This document shows, one piece after another, positions 6,192-12,586 of a stretch of 14,002 bases of DNA. Source of the stretch: Phycisphaerae bacterium (GTDB lineage Bacteria > Planctomycetota > Phycisphaerae > Tepidisphaerales > Tepidisphaeraceae). The position numbers and the translations under genes were made by a program. Each line of letters begins with the position of its first letter. The stretch's first letter is position 1. Location of the stretch: positions 1 through 14,002 of the forward strand of contig JACMJD010000080.1 of the NCBI GenBank assembly GCA_014380825.1, given 5' to 3'. The notes under the pieces are model-generated. The model saw only the letters and a list, made by a program, of their open reading frames with translations. It ran no database searches and was not told the origin of the DNA.

Positions 6192-7121
6192 TCACGACTT
6201 CTTCGCCGCGTCTTTTGCGGCGTCTTTCGCGCCCCCCTGCGCTTCGTCGTGTCCTTCGCTGTGACCCTTCTTGTGATGGATCAGCACCGGATAAAACTCA
6301 CCCTTCACTTCGATCTCATCATCATCCCCGGGCTTATTCATTACCGGCGAGACTTCGAGCGGACCGGCTTGAAGCTTGCGCACTTCGGCTTCTTCCGCTT
6401 CGGTTTCCGGATCGCGTTCCGGATCGAACACGCCGGCGGAAGCCAGGCGCTGTTCTAGCGCGCGGTTCATGTCGTCCAAGCGCTGGCGCTCGGCGTCGCC
6501 GACCACTTTGGCGGCCGATGCTTTTTCCGGTTCGCGGTGGTGACTGAAGCGATCGAAGTAGTCTTCTTTCTTCTTTTTCTCGCGCGAACCGCCGAGCCCC
6601 GCGCCGACGATCAGGTTGAGGAACGTCGGCCAGACTCCGCCGATGAGCGCTACGGCGCCGATCGTCCAGATCGCGATGGTCGCGGGTTTTTCTTTCCACC
6701 AGCCATACGCGTATTTCACCGCGCCGTCGCGGCGCTGAACGTTCGCCAGGTAATCGGCCAGCGTGAACTTTGCGGTCATGCTCGCCGGCGCGTTCATCAT
6801 GGGTTTGTACGGAACCATCGCGATGAACTGTGCCGGGACGTAGTAAATCTTCTTGGTCTTCTGGCCGATTTGCAGGCGCTGGAACGAGACCGGCTGCACC
6901 ATTTTGCCGGCGTAGTCGTAGGTCGCAGGTTGGATGACGATGTTCCTGATCAGCGGCTGGTCTTGATATTTGCGCGCGACATCGCGTTCGAAATCGATCT
7001 GGCTGATCTGTCGCCCGCCGGTTTCGCTGGGTTCCATGCCGGACCAAACCCAGCCGAGTCCTAAGCCCGCGATCAAGCCAATGAGAATCCACTGCCACCG
7101 TTTGATGTCTGCGATATCCAT
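6192..7121 (-). CDS. Uncharacterised two-helix membrane protein with charged C-terminal tail
   Basis: The family is not recognised. The 309-residue protein has a membrane helix at 10-28 (QWILIGLIAGLGLGWVWSG), a middle domain of about 115 residues containing KYQDQPLIRNIVIQPATYDY, and a second helical pair or helix at about 147-178 (ATIAIWTIGAVALIGGVWP). A basic SREKKKKEDYFDRF segment follows, then a long acidic and charged tail ending in a GAKDAAKDAAKKS lysine/alanine stretch. The N-in, C-in topology would place the tail in the cytoplasm. AGG lies 8 nt before the ATG, a weak ribosome site. The stop codon TGA shares the palindrome TGATCA with the stop of the plus-strand gene ending at 6191. It is divergent from the lipoprotein gene at 7363. 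A planctomycete-specific envelope protein is likely. Confidence 0.72.
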   Translation of the reverse strand: MDIADIKRWQWILIGLIAGLGLGWVWSGMEPSETGGRQISQIDFERDVARKYQDQPLIRNIVIQPATYDYAGKMVQPVSFQRLQIGQKTKKIYYVPAQFIAMVPYKPMMNAPASMTAKFTLADYLANVQRRDGAVKYAYGWWKEKPATIAIWTIGAVALIGGVWPTFLNLIVGAGLGGSREKKKKEDYFDRFSHHREPEKASAAKVVGDAERQRLDDMNRALEQRLASAGVFDPERDPETEAEEAEVRKLQAGPLEVSPVMNKPGDDDEIEVKGEFYPVLIHHKKGHSEGHDEAQGGAKDAAKDAAKKS

Positions 7122-7302
7122 GATCTGCCTGCCCTGCGCCTACAAATGTGAGCCCAAAAGTGAGCCCTGAGATGCGAGATGAGAAACGTTCCGGACTGGC
7201 TCAGCTAACAGACTGACGCCGCCAGATCGTTGCGACTAACCGATGCGAATCCAAGGTGAACTGCAAAGTTTGCCAACTCCGGCGGGCGGATGCAACGCCA
7301 AC

Positions 7303-7318
7303 TGGCACAAACTTCGCA
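7303..7318 (+). promoter_or_regulatory. Sigma-54-like promoter ahead of the glycine-zipper lipoprotein
   Basis: TGGCACAAACTTCGCA has GG (7304-7305) and GC (7316-7317) exactly 10 nt apart, as sigma-54 (RpoN) requires. It differs from TGGCACG-N4-TTGCA at two positions: A for G after TGGCAC, and TCGC for TTGC. Transcription would start near 7329, leaving about 34 nt to the ATG at 7363. No enhancer site for an activator was identified. Confidence 0.42.
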
Positions 7319-7362
7319 ATTCCGGATTCAACAACTCTTACGGATTCGAAAGGAGCTTCGAT

Positions 7363-7998
7363 ATGTTGCGACAACGAACGAAATTGGGACGAATTAGCTT
7401 GGTTTTAGCGACCGCGATGGCGGTTTCACCGCTGGCGGCCCTAACAGGGTGCGAAAGCCTGCCCGGTGACGAAAAGACACAAGGCGCCGTCATCGGTGGC
7501 GTGGGTGGCGCTGCCGCAGGCGCGCTGATCGGCGGAAAAGATAATCGTTTGGTCGGCGCTTTAATCGGCGGAGCCGCCGGCGCGGGCGGCGGATATCTCG
7601 TCGGCGCCAACTGGGACAAGATCAACGGAAAGAAATCCGACGAAGCCAAGGAGGCTGATCGTCGCGCCCAGGAACGCCCGGCCCGCGCCAGTGATGTCGA
7701 AAAATCCAAGTCCGCTGATCTCAACGACGATGGTTTCGTCACGCTCGACGAAGTCGTCGCGATGGCCGATGCCGGTTTGTCCGACAAGGAACAGGTTCGC
7801 CGGCTGCAAAGCACGCAACAATACTTCGAGCTCACGCCGGATCAGGAAAAATATCTCCGCGATCATGGCGTGACGAAGGATGTTGTCGTCGCGATGCGCC
7901 GGATGAATCCAGAAGAACCGCAGCGCGCATCGGATACGCTCAATCGAGATACCGATCGCGTCGAGACCAGGACGGATCGCATCAGCGGCAGCCGTTAG
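7363..7998 (+). CDS. Glycine-zipper lipoprotein with EF-hand motif
   Basis: The 211-residue protein carries a lipoprotein signal peptide ending in ALTGC (lipid-modified C30). Residues 41-81 (GAVIGGVGGAAAGALIGG and GALIGGAAGAGGGYLVG) form a glycine-zipper membrane hairpin of the outer-membrane type. A canonical EF-hand calcium loop follows at 119-130: D119, N121, D123, G124, T127 and E130 occupy the ligand positions. The C-terminal 60 residues are charged. Start choice: AAAGGAGC lies about 8 nt before the ATG at 7363, and the signal peptide begins there; an in-frame ATG at 7243 has neither. It is probably an outer-membrane or cell-envelope protein whose shape or assembly could respond to calcium; that link is inference. 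A sigma-54-like promoter lies upstream and a long hairpin downstream. Confidence 0.85.
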   Translation: MLRQRTKLGRISLVLATAMAVSPLAALTGCESLPGDEKTQGAVIGGVGGAAAGALIGGKDNRLVGALIGGAAGAGGGYLVGANWDKINGKKSDEAKEADRRAQERPARASDVEKSKSADLNDDGFVTLDEVVAMADAGLSDKEQVRRLQSTQQYFELTPDQEKYLRDHGVTKDVVVAMRRMNPEEPQRASDTLNRDTDRVETRTDRISGSR

Positions 7999-8030
7999 TC
8001 GCTGCGCAGAAGTGCGAATTGCAGAAAGGC

Positions 8031-8117
8031 GAACCACCAAGAGCACCAAGAACACCAAGAATTCAAACCCAATTGATTGAATTGGTCTTCTTGGTGCTCT
8101 TGGTGTCTTGGTGGTTC
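8031..8117. repeat. Long hairpin of CACCAAGA words
   Basis: The left arm (8031-8061) and the right arm (8088-8117) are made of 'CACCAAGA' words and their complements and pair along about 30 positions with one bulged G and one A-C mismatch. CCAATT (8069-8074) and AATTGG (8080-8085) form an apical stem. The order of linker bases between the words differs between arms, so the arms are not a simple copied inversion. It lies between two genes on the plus strand. There is no U-tract, so it is not a standard terminator, though it could slow read-through. Confidence 0.8.
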
Positions 8118-8154
8118 ATTTCTTTCCTTGTCCCGCCCGCTCGCCCGATGCATC

Positions 8155-8736
8155 ATGCGCTACATGAAGAATCTTCTTCTCCTTTGCGCCCTCCTGTTCG
8201 TAGTTGGTGGTTGTACGCGCTACGAATACGACATCACGCGTCCGGCTGATCTGGCGCTACACATCGGCGCGAAGCAGGACGCTATCGCGCCGCGGCCGCC
8301 GCTGGAGTATCGGTTTCGGACGGTCGACAACCGGCTGGTGATGAGCATCTACAACAAGACCGACGACACGATTCAACTGCAAGGCGACCGCAGCAGCGTG
8401 GTCGACCCGAACGGCCAGAGCCATCCGCTGCGCAGCCAGCCGATCGCGCCGCAGAGTTTCATCAAGCAAATCCTCCCGCCACCCAGGCCGACGATCCAGC
8501 GCACCGGCCCGACGTTTGGAATTGGCGTCGGCACGCGCATCGGCGATCGACGTGGCCGGCACTACGATGACTTCGGCGATTCGTTCTACGACGAGCCGCA
8601 ATATCTCGCGGTCGTCGACGATGACGCGCTGTATTGGAACTGGTCCGGCGAAGGCGAGATCCGCCTGATGCTGGTCTTCACGCGGAAAGAAGAAACGTTC
8701 AATCACGAGTTCGTGGTTCGACGCGTGAAAATGTAG
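8155..8736 (+). CDS. Uncharacterised lipoprotein
   Basis: The 193-residue protein starts MRYMKNLLLLCALLFVVGGC; C20 would be lipid-modified after signal peptidase II cleavage. The body is beta-rich, with LEYRFRTVDNRLVMSIYNKT (residues about 46-65) followed by DDTIQLQGDRSSVVDPNGQS, which looks like an immunoglobulin-like fold. A glycine- and aspartate-rich segment (GIGVGTRIGDRRGRHYDDFG) and a C-terminal strand FNHEFVVRRVKM follow. The family is not recognised. The start could also be the ATG at 8164; no Shine-Dalgarno sequence separates them. It follows the hairpin at 8031-8117 and is followed by another hairpin. It is probably anchored in the cell envelope. Confidence 0.72.
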   Translation: MRYMKNLLLLCALLFVVGGCTRYEYDITRPADLALHIGAKQDAIAPRPPLEYRFRTVDNRLVMSIYNKTDDTIQLQGDRSSVVDPNGQSHPLRSQPIAPQSFIKQILPPPRPTIQRTGPTFGIGVGTRIGDRRGRHYDDFGDSFYDEPQYLAVVDDDALYWNWSGEGEIRLMLVFTRKEETFNHEFVVRRVKM

Positions 8737-8747
8737 ATGCTGCGCGT

Positions 8748-8876
8748 ATCACAAAAGACAAATCACCAGGAAGCTTCAAACATCAAGGGAACAAAGAGCT
8801 CACAAGCCACTGTCGCGCCTTTGCGATTTTGTCCCTTTTGACTCTTGGAGCTTCTTTGTGATTTGTGTTTTGTGAT
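8748..8876. repeat. Long hairpin of ATCACAAA words between convergent genes
   Basis: The outer arms 8748-8780 and 8844-8876 match at 28 of 33 positions as reverse complements, and weaker pairing continues inward (AAGGGAACAAA against the complement of TTTTGTCCCTTTTG). Two of the five mismatches are U-G on the plus strand and one is G-U on the minus strand. It fills the gap between the lipoprotein gene ending at 8736 and the small zinc-ribbon gene ending at 8897 on the other strand, where a bidirectional terminator would be expected. Confidence 0.7.
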
Positions 8877-8896
8877 TTGGAGCTTCGGCAAGCGAT

Positions 8897-9151
8897 TCAA
8901 AGAAGCCTCAACAACGCGAGCACGGTACAGACCACCACCAGCGCGATCGCGACAAACCAAATCCAGCTTCGTTGCTGCGGCGCGTCTTCCTTGGAAATGT
9001 ACTTGCCGCAGTGCGGACAGATGTCCGTGTCGTAGTGAACTTCTCTGCGACAGTACGGACAGTCGATGGTGGCCGGGCCGTCCGGATCGTCGTCCATGTC
9101 GGATTCGTCGGGGAATTCGGATTCATCGAGATCGTCGTCGTCGCGTGGCAT
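8897..9151 (-). CDS. Small zinc-ribbon, tail-anchored membrane protein
   Basis: The 84-residue protein has an acidic, disordered N-terminus (MPRDDDDLDESEFPDESDMD), a rubredoxin-like zinc ribbon with C31-x2-C34 and C45-x2-C48 (CPYCRREVHY to ICPHCGKYI), and one C-terminal membrane helix at about 64-81 (IWFVAIALVVVCTVLALL). Most of the protein would face the cytoplasm. The function is unknown; many bacteria encode such proteins. No ribosome site is visible. It is divergent from araB, with 40 nt between the two ATGs, so the two may share a regulatory region. A zinc ribbon also ends the protein at 5553-6191, but the two are otherwise unlike. Confidence 0.78.
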   Translation of the reverse strand: MPRDDDDLDESEFPDESDMDDDPDGPATIDCPYCRREVHYDTDICPHCGKYISKEDAPQQRSWIWFVAIALVVVCTVLALLRLL

Positions 9152-9191
9152 GATGTGCCGATGCTACATCGCCGACGCATCTGTCTCTAGA

Positions 9192-10823
9192 ATGCCGCCC
9201 ATGTCGACGCGGTATTCGGTGGGATTCGATTTCGGCACGGAATCCGTGCGCGTGGTGATGGTCAACGTGCGCGACGGCACGATCGCCGGGCAATCGTCTC
9301 ACACATACGCCCATGGCGTGCTCGATCGCGCGCTGCCGACCGGCGAGAAACTTCCCGCCGATTACGCGCTGCAGCATCCGCAGGATTGGTTGGACGACTC
9401 CGCCAGTGCGTGTCGAGACGCGATCCGAATTGCGAACGTCGCGCCTGAGCAGATCGTCGGCATCGGCGTCGCATTCACCAGTTGCACGATGCTGCCCACA
9501 CTGCGCGACGGCACGCCGCTTTGTACGGTCGACCGTTTCGCCCGCACGCCTCTCGCATGGCCAAAGCTGTGGAAGCATCACGGCGCGAAGGACGCGACCG
9601 ATCGCATCAATCAAGTCGCCCGCCAGCGCAGCGAACCCTGGCTCGCGCGCTATGGCGGATCGATCGGGATCGAATGGTTCTTCCCGAAAATCCTGGAAAC
9701 GCTCAGCGACGCGCCAGAGGTCTACGACGCGACGGAAGTCTGGATCGAGGCCGGCGACTGGTTCGTCTGGCAACTGACCGGTGAGCTCACGCGCTCGACG
9801 TGCCAAGCTGGATACAAAGCGTGCTGGAATCGGCACTCGGGTTTCCCCTCGCGCGATTTCTTCCAAGCCGTTCACCCGAAGCTCGCAAACGTAATCGCGG
9901 AAAAGGTTCCAGGAACCTTTAACAGCCCAGGACGGAAGTCCGGGGGTTTGTCACCCGCGATCGCAAATCGTTTCGGACTCCGCGCAGAAACTCCGGTATC
10001 TACCGCGATCATCGACGCGCACGCGGGTGTCCCCGGCGCCGGCGTCGCATCCCCGTCGACGATGGTCATGGTGATCGGCACGAGCAGTTGTCACATGATG
10101 AACAGCCGCATCGAAGCGCTTGCGCCGGGTATCGCGGGGGTGGTCGAGGACGGAATTCTTCCGGGATATTTCGGATACGAAACCGGACAAGCGAGCGTGG
10201 GGGATGCGTTCAACGCCGTCGTGAAACTGCTGGGTTCGTCCCACGAAACGCTAAGCCGCCAAGCGGCAGAGCTTCCGCCCGGAAGCAACGGTGTCCTCGC
10301 GCTGGATTGGTTCAACGGTTGCCGCACGCCGTTGATGGATGGACGACTCAGCGGCGCGTTTCTCGGCATGACTCTGTCCACTCAACCCGCGCAGCTTTAT
10401 CGCGCCACGATGGAAGCCACCGCGTTCGGCGTGCGCTGGATCTGCGACACGCTCCGAGACGCCGGCGTTCCTGTCCGGCGCTTCGTCGCCAGCGGCGGGT
10501 TGCCGAAGAAGAGCCCGCTGTTGATGCAGATATACGCGGATGTGCTCGATGCCAAGATTCGTCCCGCGGCGAGTGATGAGCCGGTAGCACTGGGCGCCGC
10601 GATTCTCGGCGCGCTGGCCGCCGGACCAGACGCGACCGGTCACGCCAGCATCAGTCAAGCGATCCACGCGATGGCGCCGAGGCAGCACGAAACGATTTAT
10701 CGTCCAGACCTGCGCGCGCGCAAGCAGTACGATGAACTCTACAAGTTTTATCGTCAGCTCGCGCAGAATGCAGATGTTCAATCCGTCATGCGATGCTTGC
10801 GACAGTCGCAGAGTCTCTCGTAG
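9192..10823 (+). CDS. araB: Ribulokinase, FGGY sugar kinase
   Basis: The 543-residue protein phosphorylates L-ribulose with ATP to L-ribulose 5-phosphate in arabinose breakdown; AraB enzymes also accept related pentuloses. FGGY kinase features: the N-terminal phosphate loop GFDFGTESVRVV (11-22), LWKHH (W127), EPWLARYGG (148-156), EWFFPK (161-166), K209 in AGYKA, catalytic-type D275 in IIDAHAG, the ATP-domain GTSSCHMM (297-304), E330 in FGYETGQ and FVASGGLPKKSP (431-442). These fit AraB-type ribulokinases better than xylulokinase. The usual Asp in the '(V/I)DFT(A/S)CT' motif is Ala here (A94). The start may be the ATG at 9192 or 9201; neither has a Shine-Dalgarno sequence. araA and araD are not adjacent, so the substrate in this organism is not proven by context. 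Confidence 0.88.
   Translation: MPPMSTRYSVGFDFGTESVRVVMVNVRDGTIAGQSSHTYAHGVLDRALPTGEKLPADYALQHPQDWLDDSASACRDAIRIANVAPEQIVGIGVAFTSCTMLPTLRDGTPLCTVDRFARTPLAWPKLWKHHGAKDATDRINQVARQRSEPWLARYGGSIGIEWFFPKILETLSDAPEVYDATEVWIEAGDWFVWQLTGELTRSTCQAGYKACWNRHSGFPSRDFFQAVHPKLANVIAEKVPGTFNSPGRKSGGLSPAIANRFGLRAETPVSTAIIDAHAGVPGAGVASPSTMVMVIGTSSCHMMNSRIEALAPGIAGVVEDGILPGYFGYETGQASVGDAFNAVVKLLGSSHETLSRQAAELPPGSNGVLALDWFNGCRTPLMDGRLSGAFLGMTLSTQPAQLYRATMEATAFGVRWICDTLRDAGVPVRRFVASGGLPKKSPLLMQIYADVLDAKIRPAASDEPVALGAAILGALAAGPDATGHASISQAIHAMAPRQHETIYRPDLRARKQYDELYKFYRQLAQNADVQSVMRCLRQSQSLS
9902..9920 (+). repeat. Palindrome inside araB
   Basis: AAAGGTTCC (9902-9910) and GGAACCTTT (9912-9920) are perfect 9-nt arms around one central A, inside the coding sequence (encoding KVPGTF). 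An imperfect hairpin CCCAGGAC/GTCCGGGGG follows at 9926-9946. Both fall in a variable loop of the kinase before GGLSPA. Confidence 0.5.
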
Positions 10824-10825
10824 CC

Positions 10826-10841
10826 ACGAACGCAAGTTCGT
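10826..10841 (+). terminator. Weak hairpin after araB
   Basis: ACGAAC (10826-10831) pairs with GTTCGT (10836-10841) around a GCAA tetraloop, directly after the araB stop codon. No U-run follows, so its action as a terminator is uncertain. The 136-nt gap to sodC also contains GTCTAG twice and a GATCATC/GATGATC inverted pair but no clear promoter. Confidence 0.3.
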
Positions 10842-10959
10842 TGGTTGTCGAGCTGTCTAGATCATCACTTCCCCGCAATTGTGTTGCCGTCTAGGATGAT
10901 CGGCATCGTCAAATACACATGATTCAAGGAAACGTTTCACCACTTCCTGGAGGTTTCGA

Positions 10960-11577
10960 ATGTCTCGTTACTGCACAGTTCTGCTGGTCGCATCGTCGCT
11001 TGTCATCGGCTGCGACAGCATGGGGACAAAAAAGGACAAGGGCGCCACGAGCGGCAACAGGAACGACGCGACGTCGATGAAGTCGCGGATGAACGACCAG
11101 GCCGCCGTGAAGACGGCCGTGGCAACAATCAAACCGTCGAAGGCGGCGACCACGCAACCCGTGGCGAACAACGTGATGGGCACGATCACGTTCACGCAGG
11201 CGGGCGATTCGATGAAGGTGGCCGTCAACCTCACCGGGCTGCCGCCGAATTCGACGCACGGTTTTCACATTCACGAAAAGAGCGACCTGTCCGCGGCCGA
11301 CCTGATGAGCGCCGGCCTGCACTTCAATCCCGCGGGCCACAAGCACGGCGGCCCGAATTCGCCCATGGCGCACGCCGGTGACTTCGGCAACATCACCTCC
11401 GATGCAAACGGCAACGTGAACACCGAGATGACCGTCAAAGGCATCACGCTCGACAACAGCCCGACCGGAGTCATCGGCCGCAGCGTCATCGTTCACGCGA
11501 AGGTGGATGATTTGAAGACCGACCCGTCGGGAAATAGCGGCGCACGCGTGGCGGGGGGAGTGATCGAGGCAAAGTAG
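10960..11577 (+). CDS. sodC: Cu/Zn superoxide dismutase lipoprotein lacking the disulfide cysteines
   Basis: The 205-residue protein converts superoxide to oxygen and hydrogen peroxide at the cell envelope. The lipobox LVIGC places the lipid anchor on C18. A low-complexity Lys/Ala/Thr linker (19-70) precedes the SodC domain. Copper ligands H103 and H105 (GFHIHEK), bridging H121 (HFNP), zinc ligands H129 (KHGG), H138 and D141 (HAGDFGN), copper ligand H179 (VIVHA) and the active-site R196 (GARVAGG) are all present, so the enzyme should be active. Both cysteines of the conserved disulfide are missing: L115 replaces the first and G199 the second. GGAGG lies 6 nt before the ATG. The stop codon overlaps the foot of the hairpin at 11577-11688, and the FRG-domain gene follows on the same strand. 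Confidence 0.92.
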   Translation: MSRYCTVLLVASSLVIGCDSMGTKKDKGATSGNRNDATSMKSRMNDQAAVKTAVATIKPSKAATTQPVANNVMGTITFTQAGDSMKVAVNLTGLPPNSTHGFHIHEKSDLSAADLMSAGLHFNPAGHKHGGPNSPMAHAGDFGNITSDANGNVNTEMTVKGITLDNSPTGVIGRSVIVHAKVDDLKTDPSGNSGARVAGGVIEAK

Positions 11578-11688
11578 ACGAAAACCCGAAGCCGGAAACC
11601 AGAAGACCGAAAGAATGATGAAATCCGAATGCCGAATTCGGATTTCGTCATTCGGGTTTCTTTTGCAGTTCTGGTTTCGGATTTCGTC
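11577..11688 (+). repeat. Long hairpin of CCGAAATCC words between sodC and the FRG gene
   Basis: The inner arms AATGATGAAATCCGAAT (11614-11630) and ATTCGGATTTCGTCATT (11636-11652) match except for one position, which is a U-G pair on the coding strand. The outer parts (GACGAAAACCCGAAG... from 11577 and ...CGGATTTCGTC to 11688) also pair, with small bulges. Words such as GAAATCCGAA are repeated in both arms. The structure begins at the last base of the sodC stop codon and ends 9 nt before the ATG of the next gene. Confidence 0.8.
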
Positions 11689-11697
11689 AGTCACCAG

Positions 11698-12507
11698 ATG
11701 GATATCCGCATCCAATCCTGGACCGACCTCACCGAGCGCCTCTACGCCGATGCGTGGAAACCATCGCTTGGCCGGTTCCGGTCGAACTTCGCATTCCGCG
11801 GGATGCAGGATGCGAACGATGATCTGACGACGTCGCTTCGCCGACTGCGCGGGCCGATCGCGCGGCAGGAAGGTCACCTGCTGCGGAACTTCCGCAAATA
11901 CGCCCACCGCGACGCGGCCGCGGGCGACTCCGTGTGGAACTGGCTCGCGCTCGCGCAACATCACGGCCTGCCGACGCGGTTGCTCGATTGGTCGTTCTCC
12001 CCCTTCGTCGCACTGCACTTCGCAACGGCGGACTTCGAATTGTTCGATCGCGACGGCGTCGTGTGGTGCGTCGATTACGTCAAAGCACACGCCCTGCTCC
12101 CGCCTAAGCTCTGCGATGTCCTGAAAGAACAGCAGGCCGACGTCTTCACCACCGAGCTGCTCGCGCAGGGCGCGCCGTCGCTGGGTGAATTGGACACGCT
12201 CAGCGGTCGTAGCGAGGCAGGCGAGACCGACAAGCATTTCGTCGTCTTCCTCGATCCGCCATCGCTGGACGATCGCATCACCAATCAGTTCGCGCTGCTT
12301 TCTTTGATGAGCGATGTCGAAACTGATCTGGATGCCTGGCTGCAAAATCACCCGCACTTGTACGACCGCCTGATCATTCCCGCAGAATTGAAATGGGAAA
12401 TTCGCGACAAGCTGGATCAGGCAAACGTCACGGAGCGCGTGTTGTTTCCGGGTTTGGATGGTTTGAGCAAATGGCTGCGGAGATATTACAGCCCGCGCGA
12501 ACGGTGA
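11698..12507 (+). CDS. FRG-domain protein
   Basis: The 269-residue protein matches the FRG domain family of unknown biochemical function along its whole length. It has the name-giving motif F33-R34-G35 (NFAFRGMQD), the hallmark LALAQHHGLPTRLLDW (residues 83-98) followed by SFSPFVALHFATAD, RITNQFALLSL (193-203) and the C-terminal RVLFPGLDGLSKWLRRYY. FRG proteins occur in many bacteria and phages and are often found near mobile or defence genes; that association is from memory and is not shown by this neighbourhood. The ATG at 11698 was chosen because MDIRIQSWTDL begins the family domain; an in-frame ATG at 11629 lies inside the hairpin. No Shine-Dalgarno sequence is visible. It follows sodC on the same strand, with the hairpin filling the 120-nt gap. 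Confidence 0.85.
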   Translation: MDIRIQSWTDLTERLYADAWKPSLGRFRSNFAFRGMQDANDDLTTSLRRLRGPIARQEGHLLRNFRKYAHRDAAAGDSVWNWLALAQHHGLPTRLLDWSFSPFVALHFATADFELFDRDGVVWCVDYVKAHALLPPKLCDVLKEQQADVFTTELLAQGAPSLGELDTLSGRSEAGETDKHFVVFLDPPSLDDRITNQFALLSLMSDVETDLDAWLQNHPHLYDRLIIPAELKWEIRDKLDQANVTERVLFPGLDGLSKWLRRYYSPRER

Positions 12508-12516
12508 ACCGCTCCG

Positions 12517-12586
12517 CTCGGCCGCTTGCGGCGTCGCAGATGCAGCGCTCCACGATTTTCGATCTGCGACGCCGCAAGCGGCCGAG
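12517..12586. repeat. Perfect 25-bp-arm hairpin after the FRG gene
   Basis: The arm 12517-12541, starting CTCGGCCGCTTGCGG and ending CGCAGAT, has an exact reverse complement at 12562-12586, with a 20-nt loop. It begins 10 nt after the FRG stop codon and ends 25 nt before the next ATG. GC content is very high and no U-tract follows. The perfect match suggests recent origin, gene conversion between the arms or strong selection. Confidence 0.85.

Noticed and set aside
6334..7098. 254-codon minus-strand frame overlapping the membrane-protein gene
   Set aside because: Very arginine-rich product typical of an off-frame reading of GC-rich DNA; the other minus-strand frame gives sensible membrane helices.
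8031..8117. Short regularly spaced words as a possible CRISPR array
   Set aside because: The words are 8 nt with 1-3 nt linkers and fold on themselves; there are no spacers of about 30 nt and no cas genes.
9123..9875. 250-codon minus-strand frame opposite araB
   Set aside because: Antisense to highly conserved AraB motifs and without recognisable features.
11629..11697. Upstream start for the FRG protein at 11629
   Set aside because: It would begin inside the loop region of the hairpin and add residues not belonging to the FRG domain; the ATG at 11698 fits the domain start.
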